Positions 53,112-63,400 of a DNA stretch of 64,000 bases are shown here, one piece after another. A program made the position numbers and the translations under genes. The notes beneath the pieces were generated by a model, which did not search any database, was not told the DNA's origin, and worked only from the letters and a program-made list of their open reading frames with translations. Source of the DNA: Ephydatia muelleri (taxonomy: Eukaryota > Porifera > Demospongiae > Spongillida > Spongillidae); contig JABACO010000014.1 in NCBI GenBank assembly GCA_013339895.1, positions 1,403,046 through 1,467,045 of the forward strand, read 5' to 3'. Within the stretch, counting starts at the first letter, position 1; each line of letters starts with the position of its first letter.

Positions 53112-53278
53112 TTTCACTGCTAATGCACGATCCAGAAGTGACCTGGGGCATCCGGCGGAATGTATTTAAACGTGGAACATCAGTTGCGTAGCTCGATTTA
53201 ATTTTTCTGATGTTCCACGTTTAAATACATTCCGCCGGATGCCCCAGGTCACTTCTGGATCGTGCATTAGCAGTGAAA
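53112..53278. promoter_or_regulatory. Palindromic bidirectional promoter region of NNMT copies 5 and 6
   Basis: 167 bp between divergent ATGs, itself an inverted repeat: GCCCCAGGTCACTTCTGG and TTTAAATA on each side (53163-53170 and 53220-53227) around the loop TTGCGTAGCTCGATTTAATTTTT. Each TATA-like box is about 51-52 bp from its ATG. The loop sequence resembles GTAGCTCGATTTAATTTTTC found upstream of copy 7, so the centre is a piece of ordinary upstream DNA. Confidence 0.6.
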
Positions 53279-54088
53279 ATGTCATCAGAGCTGCACGTAG
53301 ATCAGGATTTTGAGAAATTTAAACCCTGGGCGTACATAAAGGAGTACTACGGGAAGCTGGATTGCTGGCATCGGAACCCCCTAAAGTATCTCCACGACTT
53401 CTATACCTCCCACTTCCAGAGAGGTGCAAACCTGAAAGTACTCAACTACGGATGTGGTCCGATCGTCGCTTTCGAAGCCAGCGCCGTTCCGTACGCGCAA
53501 GTGATTGTGCTAGCCGATTACGCTGAACAGAATAGAGCAGTCGCCAAGTTATGGCTTGATAAGGATCCGAGTAGACCAGACTTCAGCGCTCTGTACAGGT
53601 ATGTGGTAGAAGAGCTGGAGGGGCAGGGGGCTGGCGAAGTGGAGGAGCGGCAGGACGCTGTAAGGCGTCTCTCTACCATCTGCGGTTGTGATATTTATCA
53701 AGATCCTCTCATCGAGAAAGGTTACGAAGGTCCATACGATGTAATTTACACTGCTTCATGTATTGAGGACGCATGCTATACCATCGAAGTATTCGGAGCG
53801 GCATTGTCAAAATTATGTGATCTGTTGAAGCCGGGAGGCTGGCTTGTGATGAGTGTATGTACGGGAACAGAAGCAGGTACCTTAAATATGAACTACGTTG
53901 ATTCGATAAGGTATGTGGAACTGAAAGTAAGAGAAACCGACATTTATGAGATTCTACAACAACGCTGTGGATTTGTGAGAGAAAGCATCACCATATTACC
54001 GCTAGTCCATCTATCTCCGGAGCCATTACCAGATAATTTGGAATGCACCATGTACGTCATCGCTCAAAAGAAGTCATCTGCTATATAA
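53279..54088 (+). CDS. NNMT-family methyltransferase, copy 6 (intact, 269 aa)
   Basis: ATG at 53279 after GCAGTGAAA. Gly-Cys-Gly-Pro of motif I at residues 58-61, LADYAEQN at 78-85, LLKPGGWLVMS about residue 183, C-terminal CTMYVIAQKKSSAI. Length is close to human NNMT (264 aa). Expected to be a cytosolic monomer that methylates a small nitrogen (or other nucleophile) substrate. The substrate cannot be told, because nicotinamide-contact residues are not clearly kept. No intron. Followed by the inter-gene part of the unit and then copy 7 in tandem, 2245 bp start to start. Confidence 0.9.
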   Translation: MSSELHVDQDFEKFKPWAYIKEYYGKLDCWHRNPLKYLHDFYTSHFQRGANLKVLNYGCGPIVAFEASAVPYAQVIVLADYAEQNRAVAKLWLDKDPSRPDFSALYRYVVEELEGQGAGEVEERQDAVRRLSTICGCDIYQDPLIEKGYEGPYDVIYTASCIEDACYTIEVFGAALSKLCDLLKPGGWLVMSVCTGTEAGTLNMNYVDSIRYVELKVRETDIYEILQQRCGFVRESITILPLVHLSPEPLPDNLECTMYVIAQKKSSAI

Positions 54089-55460
54089 AGTACTGGTCTG
54101 ATTTGAAACTATAATTATAGCATTAATTGTATTCAGTTTTGGCTCATGGCTTTATTCCGTGTACTGAAATTTACATGAAGTGTTGTTCTATTGATTCGTA
54201 CCACCGTATGCATGCCATGCAGTCCCAAGAATTAATGCAAACTGAGATTCAAACGATAGAAAACAGGTTAATACATGTTAAGATGATAGACGGTCATGTG
54301 TCAGCTTAGATGCATGCTGTTGCTGGACTCACCACTTATGCTGCATGAACGGTACCACCATCATTTAATTCATCCAAGCCTCATTTATATTTCCTCTTTG
54401 TCAAGATTGATTCACTGTTCCTTTGTTCCTTGTGACAGGTGAGGTCAAACCTTTCCACATAACATCTGTTCAAACACATGTAATTTTTATGTAGTACATG
54501 TATACAGCACATATCATGTTCCAGTTGTGTCACAGGCAAGCAATACACCTCTACGTTTAGTCTCTTGCATTTCTCAGGGTTGTTTATACGCGCCTGTATA
54601 TTAGGCCTGGTAACGATGGAACAAATTTCCATGCATAACATCATTTCGTACCTTACAGACACATGTGGCTGCGATGCTTGAATCATTATTTACACCTATA
54701 AACCCAAAGAGAACTCAAATTGAAGGAAGTGGTCATTAGCAATGTTCACTTACCTACCCACAAATCAAAGCAGCACTTTGAACATTGACATAGCTATATA
54801 GGTAATCTTCTGAAATTGCATAATATAACTGACAGCTCCCTTCCACTTTCTTCAAAGTTAGTGCTTGCACATGCCTGTGCGTGTATTGTTTCTTGCGATG
54901 TGTGACTGAGCCTACTTCAGACTGGCTTCACAGATTTCGAAGAGATCAGAAACAGCATAATCGAGGAATGGAATTTCACCATCTGAAAAAATCATTCTGC
55001 AATTGACGCTATCACCACGGAAAAAAAAGCAGTTCTACATTAGGTGAATATAGAGTTTCGTACCCAGACCCACATTTACGCAGCTGCGGGTGGATTATAT
55101 CGCCGCTACGCTGTAAGGTGTTTTCGCAATAGCCTCTTTCCTCTCCTAACCAAAGTACCTCCAACAGTCAAACACAAATGCACATCACTTTTGTGAACCC
55201 CCATATCTACCACACTCGTACAACATGATGTATCTTTATCAGAGATAATTAATCAAGACCACATTAATTTTTCTTTCATTGGTTTAACAAAAACTGTACA
55301 TCATACGTACACACAATACTATTATGATTCGTATTTATTACTATTCAAACAATTACAGCTAAACCAGAAATTCAGTACTATAAGTCTCAGATATAAGTAC
55401 GGTCAGACCTTCAAACGAAGAGCCCCCTATTAGTAGCTCGATTTAATTTTTCTGATGTTT
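54089..55460. repeat. Inter-gene part of the NNMT unit (right arm)
   Basis: Mirror of 50930-52301. Non-coding. It lies downstream of copy 6 and upstream of copy 7. Confidence 0.85.
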
Positions 55461-55464
55461 GTCC

Positions 55465-55472
55465 TTTAAATA
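55465..55472 (+). promoter_or_regulatory. TATA-like box of NNMT copy 7
   Basis: TTTAAATA, 52 bp before the ATG at 55524, in the GTCC-TTTAAATA-CATTCCGCC subtype. Confidence 0.5.
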
Positions 55473-55523
55473 CATTCCGCCGGATGCCACAGGTCACTTC
55501 TGGATCGTGCATTAGCAGTGAAA

Positions 55524-56333
55524 ATGTCATCAGAGCTGCACGTAGATCAGGATTATGAAAAATTTGAACCCTGGGCGTACATAAAGGAGTACTACGGGAA
55601 GCTGGATTGCTGGCATCGGAACCCCCTAAAGAATCTCCACGACTTCTATACCTCCCACTTCCAGAGAGGTGCAAACCTGAAAGTACTCAACTACGGATGT
55701 GGTCCGATCGTCGCTTTCGAAGCCAGCGCCGTTCCGTACGCGCAAGAGATTGTGCTAGCCGAATACGCTGAGCAAAATAGAGCAGTCGCCAAGTTAAGGC
55801 TTGATAAGGATCCGAGTAGACCAGACTTCAGCGCTCTGTACAGGTATGTGGTAGAAGAGCTGGAGGGGCAGGGGGCTGGCGAAGTGGAGGAGCGGCAGGA
55901 CGCTGTAAGGCGTCTCTCTACCATCTGCAGTTGTGATATTTATCAAGACCCTCTCATCCAGAAAGGTTATGAAGGTCCATACGATGTAGTTTACAGTGGC
56001 GCATGTATTGAGGACGCATGCTATACCATCGAAGTATTCGGAGCGGCATTGTCAAAATTATGTGATCTGTTGAAGCCGGGAGGCTGTCTTGTGATGAGCG
56101 TATGTACGGGAACAGAAGCAGGTACCTTAAATATGAACTACGTTGATTCGATAAGGTATGTGGAGCTGAAAGTAAGAGAAACCAACATTTATGAGATTCT
56201 ACAACAACGCTGTGGATTTGTGAGAGAAAGCATCACCATATTACCGCTAGTCCATCTATCTCCGGAGCCATTACCAGATAATTTGGAATGCACCATGTAT
56301 GTCATTGCTCAAAAGAAGGCATCTGCTATATAA
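55524..56333 (+). CDS. NNMT-family methyltransferase, copy 7 (intact, 269 aa)
   Basis: Intact frame with Glu at the acidic position (LAEYAEQN). Differences from other copies include Arg for Trp (VAKLRLDKD), YSGACIEDAC instead of YTASCIEDAC, GGCLVMS instead of GGWLVMS, and Asn in RETNIYEIL. Ser/Cys and Trp/Cys changes near the motif after the SAM site may alter substrate binding; this copy is the most divergent of the intact four. Tandem with copy 6. Mirror partner of copy 4. Confidence 0.88.
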   Translation: MSSELHVDQDYEKFEPWAYIKEYYGKLDCWHRNPLKNLHDFYTSHFQRGANLKVLNYGCGPIVAFEASAVPYAQEIVLAEYAEQNRAVAKLRLDKDPSRPDFSALYRYVVEELEGQGAGEVEERQDAVRRLSTICSCDIYQDPLIQKGYEGPYDVVYSGACIEDACYTIEVFGAALSKLCDLLKPGGCLVMSVCTGTEAGTLNMNYVDSIRYVELKVRETNIYEILQQRCGFVRESITILPLVHLSPEPLPDNLECTMYVIAQKKASAI

Positions 56334-56540
56334 AGTATTGGACTGTTTCAAAATTTTAAATTATAGCATTTAGTTTTGCTGCGGCTAGCTTTATACCGTG
56401 TACTGAGATTTACATGAAGTGTTATTCTATGGAGGTTGATCCTATGCGTGCCATGCAGTCCCAAGAATTCACGCAAACTGAGATTTAAACGATAGCAAAG
56501 AGGTTAATACATGTTAAGATGATAAGACGGTCATGTGTCA

Positions 56541-57740
56541 GCTTAGAGGCGTGTTGTAGCAATGGTGCGCAATTGTCTCCGCCCGGATTACTTTAAGAGC
56601 TGAGAAGAACAAAACACAAACCCTCCCCCCCCCCTCCCCCCCCCCCCCCCCCTCCCCCCCCACCCCCCCCCCCGCAAAATCAATCAATTCAACAACACAT
56701 GTCCCAGTTGTGTAACAGGCAAGCAATACACCTCTACGTTTAGTCTCTTGTATTTCTCAAGGCTGTTTATAGGCACCTGTATATTAGGCCTTGTAAGGGT
56801 GGTCTAGCGGTTTTGCATGCACATAGCTCACGTTACGGACACATGTTGCAGCCATGCTTTCCCAGAAGAATTACTATTACACCTTCTACAAACCCACAAA
56901 GAACGCAAATTCAAGGAAGTGGTCATTAGCAACGTTAACTTACTACCCACAAACCGCTTTGAACATTTACATAGATATATAGGTGCTCTTCTGAGATTGC
57001 ATAATATAACGGAGTGTTTCTCTTCCACCTTCTGCACAGTTAGTGCTTGCACATGCCTGTGTGTGTATTGTTTCTTGCAATGCGCGACACTTTGAGCCTA
57101 CTTCAGAGTGGTTTCACAGAGATTAGTAACAGCATAATTGAGGAAAGGAAATTCACCATCTGAAAAAAATTATTCTGCAATTGACGCTATCACTATGACA
57201 AAAGGCAGTTCTACACTAGGTGAATATAGAGTTTCGTACACATTTACACAGCTGCGGGTGGATTACATCACCGCTACGCTATAAGGTATTTTCTCAACCG
57301 CTCCTAACCAAAGTACCTCCAACAGTCAAACACATATGCACATCACTTGTGAACTCCCATATCTAGCACACTCTTAAAACAAGACTTGCATAAAAAGCAT
57401 ACCCAAACTATATTTATCAGAGATAATTAATCATGACCACATTAATTCTTCTTTTTAAAAGCAATTAACGCCGGAATATTATTTGTTTAACTGCAGTAGA
57501 GTTGTCCAAAATAAACTAAATGAGGGAGCAAAGGAGTGTTAGGCCGTAGCACGAAGGAGGGCCAAGCAATATGAACTGAAGCCGTGAACGCGAATAACTT
57601 CTAATTGGTATAATGCTTCAAAGGGGCGGAAGAATTCTTTGGTAAGGGTAAACACATATTTGACGCAGATATGCGTCTCTCTACGTTAATCGGTTCATTG
57701 TTTACACACGATACTATTATTATTATTATTATTTTTAAAT
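56541..57740 (+). repeat. NNMT-unit downstream segment (copy 7)
   Basis: Collinear with 26600-27750 and, reversed, with 16870-17900. It includes a poly-C run with scattered T and A (56626-56673) and ends in (ATT)n at 57715-57735, next to truncated RT-B. No gene. Confidence 0.88.
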
Positions 57741-58829
57741 ATACTTCTTGCACAGGTGTGCATCCTTCCATTGCTGCGTGGAAGCTGTCCCAGCTGAGCC
57801 TCAGCCGAGGAGGCCTTGGGCTGCGTTCCCTGTCTCATCATGCACCAGCAGCCTTTATTGCATCGTTATGTTTCTCTGGCCTGGGTTTAAATTCTCATGT
57901 ACACCTCCTCCAGTCCTTGGAGACATTTAATTCTTCAGTTCATCAGTCAGACAACATACAGATAGGATCGGTACTGGAAAAGTTACCTTCTCAGAAGACT
58001 CTTTCCAGTATCTTGGACAATAATTTATTCAGAATTCTCCAGGGTCCTCTGTCGATTGCTGACAGAGCTCGTCTTTTATCAGCATCCTCCCCACATGCTT
58101 CCTCATGGTTGACGGTTATTCCATCTGAAGGTCAAGGCTTACATTTAGACCCTCCAGTATTTCAGACAGCACTGAAGTGGTGGTTAGGGCTTGACACAGC
58201 TGAGGGTTCTGTTTGCGCACTCTGCCCAAATAAAATGTTGGATCCCCTAGGACATCATGCCACTACTTGTAAGCGGGGTGGGGATGTGGTATTCCGCACA
58301 ACAGGTTGAGGGACATTTCGGCAGAAACATGTAGGCGAGCCCACTTTAGTGTACAAGTAGAAGCTGGCTGCAACCTTACACCAGATCACAGCCACTCTCG
58401 TCCTGCAGATGTCCTCATTTCCAACTGGGCTCTGGGGAAAATGGCAGCCTGCGACATATCAGTTACCTCTCCGCTGAACTCAAACATTATGTCTGAAGCG
58501 GGAGTAACTGCTGGAGCAGCTGCGCAAGCCACTGAGCTCAGAAAGCATGAGGCCAACGATGTGAAGTGCAGCGAGTTAGGTTGACTATGTATCCCTCTTG
58601 TGGTAGAGTCGTATGGCGCATGGGGGAAAGAGGCTATGGAGTCGTTTTCGAGTCTAGCCTCTCGCCTAGCCATAACATCATCAAGGCCCAAGTGTATGGC
58701 CGGCTCACTTGTAAGGGCTAATATGAGGGCTGATATTGCCCTCAAGATTATTTCTGAAGTGTTATTTCGTTTTGGTCATGTTTTCGTGTGTTTTGTATGT
58801 CCTATTATAATTGTATTCATGTATTATAA
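57741..58829 (+). mobile_element. RT family B, 5'-truncated copy with intact flanks
   Basis: Same C-terminal segment as 15992-16856 plus 11620-11899 but without the Ginger element. It starts at SCTGVHPSIAAWKLSQLSLS, contains CALCPNKMLDPLGHHATTC, RPADVLISNW...CDISVTSPL and IPLVVESYGAWGKEAMESF, and ends in an AT-rich 3' tail. Small indels (for example a missing stretch before RLRD near 58303) and a TGA near 58582 break it. It is the empty-site reference for the Ginger insertion. Confidence 0.85.
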
Positions 58830-58831
58830 TA

Positions 58832-59626
58832 TGGGACAGTTTCCGCAAAAATGTCCTATGTTTTATAACATTATAACTATAAAAATGCTCTGCGCGTGAA
58901 TCGTCGTCGCGTCCGAACGGTTAATGCTGTTGACTTCCTATTTTCGCCACATGATGCCACACCATCTCTCTATGGATAAATCGAATATTGTCTCTTAGTT
59001 CCACTCCCTGGGGAAAATACAAGAGGTCTTACCTCCAGGGGTTCGAAACACGAGTATTTCCCTGCAGGAGTGTCGGCATTGCCTCAAATTCGGTTTCCAG
59101 TTAGAGAAGCTCTTGAGGTACTTAAATATCCTTTTCGTTAATTTTTACTTCAACAGGTGATAAGATATTTCCTTTCTAAGTTAAAGCACATTTCCCGCTA
59201 GTTTCGCGGGTGGGTCTAACATATACACTGTACAATATTAGACCCAACCCGCGAAACTAGCGGGAAATGTGCTTTAACTTAGAAAGCAAATATCTCATCA
59301 CCTGTTGAAGTAAAAATTAACGAAAAGGATAATTAAGTACCTCAAGAGCTTCTCTAACTGGAAATCGAATTTGAGGCAATGCCGACACTCCTGCAGGGAA
59401 ATACTCGTGTTTCGAACCCCTGGAGGTAAGACCTCTTGTATTTTCCCCAGGGAGTGGAGCTAAGAGACAATATTCGATTCATCCATAGAGAGATGGTGTG
59501 GCATCATGTGGTGAAAATAGAAAGTCGATAGCATTAACCGTTCGGACGCTACGACGATTCACGCGCAGAGCATTTTTATAGTTATAATGTTATAAAACAT
59601 AGGACATTTTCGCGGAAACTGTCCCA
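58832..59626. mobile_element. Foldback element A, TA-flanked
   Basis: 795 bp, nearly all inverted repeat: arms about 380 bp around a spacer near 59217-59245. Ends TGGGACAGTTTCCGC and GCGGAAACTGTCCCA, flanked by TA on both sides (58830-58831, 59627-59628). TA target sites suggest mobilisation by a Tc1/mariner-type or similar transposase. It carries no coding sequence. Inserted in the AT-rich junction between RT-B and RT-A; the homologous junction at 11606-11632 lacks it. Confidence 0.88.
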
Positions 59627-59628
59627 TA

Positions 59629-60414
59629 TGGAACGTTCTATACGAAAATGGGTCTTGTGGATTTTATTTTATAACATAAAATTTAAATCGATATATCTTC
59701 CGAAATATTAACGCTATCGGGTTCCTATTTTTAACACAACATACCACACCATTACTATATGTGTGAATCCATTTTGGTGTCTTACACATGCGGGGTAACG
59801 ACGTTTCAAGGTCCGATACCCCGTAGGGTTTAAAACGGCCACATCTTCAGGTAGGAGTGTCCAAATCGGTTCAAAATAGGTACCTATGTAGAAGGGTCCT
59901 ACCGCTATTGATTTGTTCTGTTCGTTAATTTTAGCTTTATCCGTTATGGAGATACAAGCGTGCAAAGAAATTGCATATTTCCCGGGCGTTACGCGCCATT
60001 AACATATTACGAGGACGTCCTCGAAGCCAGCCGTAATACGTTAATGGCGCGTAACGCCCGGGAAATATGCAATTTCTTTGCACGCTTGTATCTCCATAAC
60101 GGATGAAGCAAAAATTAACGAACAGAACAAATCAATAGCGGTAGGACCCTTCTACATAGGTACCTATTTTGAACCGATTTGGACACTCCTACCTGAAGAT
60201 GTGGTCGTTTTGAACCCTACGGGGTATCGGACCTTGAAGCGTCGGTACCTCGCATGTGTAAGACACCAAAATGGATTTTCACATATAGTAATGGTGTGGT
60301 ATGTTGTGTTAAAAATAGGAACCCGATAGCGTTAATATTTCGGAAGATATACCGATTTCAATTTTATGTTATAAAGTAAAATCCACAAGACCCATTTTCG
60401 TATAGAACGTTCCA
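59629..60414. mobile_element. Foldback element B, TA-flanked, adjacent to A
   Basis: 786 bp with arms of about 370 bp around a spacer near 60001-60050. Ends TGGAACGTTCTATACG and CGTATAGAACGTTCCA. It shares its left TA with element A and has TA at 60415-60416. The subterminal order (TTCCTATTTT...ACCACACCAT...TATGTG) parallels element A (TTCCTATTTT...CCACACCATC...TATGG), so A and B are related families. The 83-codon frames on each arm mirror each other and are not considered genes. Confidence 0.88.
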
Positions 60415-60416
60415 TA

Positions 60417-63400
60417 TTATTATTATTTATAGAAATACATATACAGCAATAATACTAAACATAGATTGCACACAGCACCGCAGCAGGTAATGCACGCTAT
60501 TACTACTATGTAAATGAGCACACACAAACTACACAACGACTATGACTGAACAGCTGAGTGTTGACCTATAGTTAAGCTGGAATGTCAGATCCGATGCCAT
60601 ATGCTTGGGACAGCAGTGCCCTTGCATTTGCTCTGACAAGAACCAAGTTGAGCCTACCATACAGTGTTGAGGTGGCATGCGATTTGGTCTAGCAGCCAAG
60701 TGAGAGGCAAGGCGTGAAAGATGTAAGCGTGCTTCAGCTCCCCAGCAACCATAAGTCTCAACAGCCAAAGGTATGCATGTCCAACCTAGCTCTGCATGAG
60801 CACTTAACATCATTGGAGGCATGCTTCGTTTGTTCGGAAACCCGGGCAGATGATCCTGCTGTTACACACGCTCATTGAGGATGCTTTGATTAAGCAGTGA
60901 TGCAACAGTGAGATTAAAAGCTGCAGGTTTCTCCAGATTCCAATTTGGCACTTGAACATCGGCTGGCCGGGTGCGCCCTTTCACCGGGCCCCCCTGCCTC
61001 CATTTGTCCACCAACACCCGCCTGTCTGCAGGATCAAAAAAGTTATTCCTAAGTTGGTTGTGGCGTGACACTACATCCCCATTATATCTACATGTTAGGG
61101 CGTGATGACTTAGGGATCTAACGACTGGGTTGAAAAGATAGGCACTTACTACCACCAAACATGTCGATACCTAGCCACCATTTTAAGGTTGTTTGGAATT
61201 CAGCTGTCAAGGTGGACGTTAAGACCTGGGGTGGTATAACTGACAGCCAAGAAGCTGCAAGGTATGATGAAGCAGACACCAAATGAGCCCTGTTTGGAAT
61301 AGAGGAAGCATCAAACGGCAACTGCAACTGCTTGTTCTCTATATTTTAGTGGACAGCATCTTTAGGTCGTTGGAGAATTGAGCAATAGAAATGACCTCTG
61401 CCAGGGAAACACATGCATTAAAGTGGTCCAAAGATCGGAGAAGATGGTGATTAGTGTCGGTAGCAAAGCTGACATTGAAAAGGAAGACATGAATGCTGCT
61501 GATGAGTGTAATGATGCACTGTGAAGCCCTAGACTACCCCTGCTCAGACTTAGCAAGGCCCGCTGCCAAACTAAATCAGATGGGTCAATGCACATGCTAT
61601 CTGAAAAAGTCTGGCGGACCTCCTCATCAAATAAGTGCAATCCTTCCAGTGCTACAGAAGGAGGGGTGCATCTGGCAATATGACCCATCTGACAGAAACC
61701 ACCGCATTGACGTAGCAACAACAGAGCAACTTGGGAGTCAACTGAACTTACCTCTTTTAGCAGTGCCAAAAACTTAGAGGCATTTGCTCTTTTCTCCGCA
61801 ATGGACTTGGCACAAAAGATTGGGTCTCCAATTGGTACCCCTAAGATTTCAAAGTTCAGTGCATTTGACTTCATCCCATCAGGAAAGCCTGTAAGGCCTC
61901 CTTTACTGAACAATTCACATTTGGAAGTATTGATAAAGAGACCCAGTGGAGGACCAAGCTGTTTAATAATGCTGAGTGCTTGTAAAGCTGCCTGTTTTGA
62001 CCCAGCAATGACCCCGTCATCCATGTACCAGGAGTGAAATGAAAGCTGTGAGCAAATTGAGTCCGTTGCAATAGCAGTAACCATCTTATGGAGAACCAAG
62101 CAAAAGAGTAAAGGTCCTAATAGGTCTCCCTGCTGGACTCCAGACTCCGATCTCAATGTACCCATGGCAGAGAACAATAAGAGATGATCACCATAACACC
62201 CAGATGCCCATTGGAAGAGCTCAAAAAGTGCGCCTAGCATTCATCGAGGAGAGCTTGGCGAGATTCCGCAGGTCAATCTTCATCACTGCGAAATCATTGT
62301 CATTCACATGCTCTTCAATGCAGATGCGTAACCCATGTATAATCTTCTCAACCCCATATGGACAGGCAACACCCAGTTGGTGAGGAGAGAAAAAAATCAG
62401 ATGCCTCTTCTTTGTGATCCGACATAGGCATTTGCTGACCAAACGTCTCAGTATGTCTCCTACAGCGATTGGACGAATATCTGGTGGGGAGCCAGGTTTG
62501 TCCTTTGAAAGGGCAATGAGGTTACCACCCGTGAACTTGGAGACCATTAAAGGAACCTTTCCGGATGCTAGAGGATTTACTATATCCTTAAGAGAAGAAC
62601 AGATAGTTTTTTGTAATCTAACCTCAACAGCATCCAGTACATGCTGAACGTTTTAGCCTTTGGAAAGGACCTCAAGATGGCCAAGATATTAAAATCCCAT
62701 GGAAGGATAGGAGGATTGTCAGGTGTGTCGCTTGGAAGGATTACAGGAGGTGCGGCATTTGGATGCTTTTGACTTCAACAATTGCCAGGTGGTGTCGTTG
62801 TTGCATGGGAGCAATTCCTGAAGAGTTCAAAACTTGGCAAGCTTGCCATATAAGTAATTCTTTGCATGCCTAATGGCCGACTGGATGTTATAGCCAGAAC
62901 CTTTCGTATGGGTCTGGACTGCTTTGGATGATTCTTGTTGAGAAGCAAGCTCCCAGAGGGTTAATAAATGACCTTTTGACCACAGATCACACAGGTAGTT
63001 GATAGAAGATGGTTTGTGGTGATGTCCTCTCCTTTTAGAAGATACTTCGGAAGCAAAAAAAGCTTCAACCATGATTCTTCATTGTTAGTGTGCAAAATAT
63101 CTTGCAAAGTTGACGATAAGGTTTTTGCAAATGCTGGTCTTGCTTTAGCTGGAATGTGGTGAATAGTACTACAATGTAAGTGGCACAATTGTTCAAAGGA
63201 TGGAAGCTGGGCAGTTCTGTGTATAACTAGTGGAACATCCTTTTGTGTATTTGTATTTGACCTAGGTATAGCACATTTCCTCTAATGTGACACGATGTAT
63301 AGGTGGTGACAGTGAGAACAGGTGATCATATTGTTCTCATGAAGCCAGTCATCTGGAACTGATCCAGGTAGGACACCTTGAGATGATTTTTCCACATTAA

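Larger units (their letters stand above)
49851..56540. repeat. NNMT palindrome, arms of about 3.33 kb
   Basis: Left arm 49851-53183 and right arm 53207-56540 are reverse complements with a 23-bp loop (53184-53206). Each arm holds two NNMT units, giving the order copy 4 (-), copy 5 (-), copy 6 (+), copy 7 (+). Arm identity looks very high, but real differences exist: the frameshift in copy 4, Lys/Arg near the end of copies 5 and 6, and several residues between copies 4 and 7. It is therefore not a mere artificial mirror of one read. Confidence 0.92.

Noticed and set aside
59714-60329. Mirrored 83-codon frames in foldback B
   Set aside because: They are the same sequence on the two arms, with no recognisable domain and no start context; a consequence of the palindrome.
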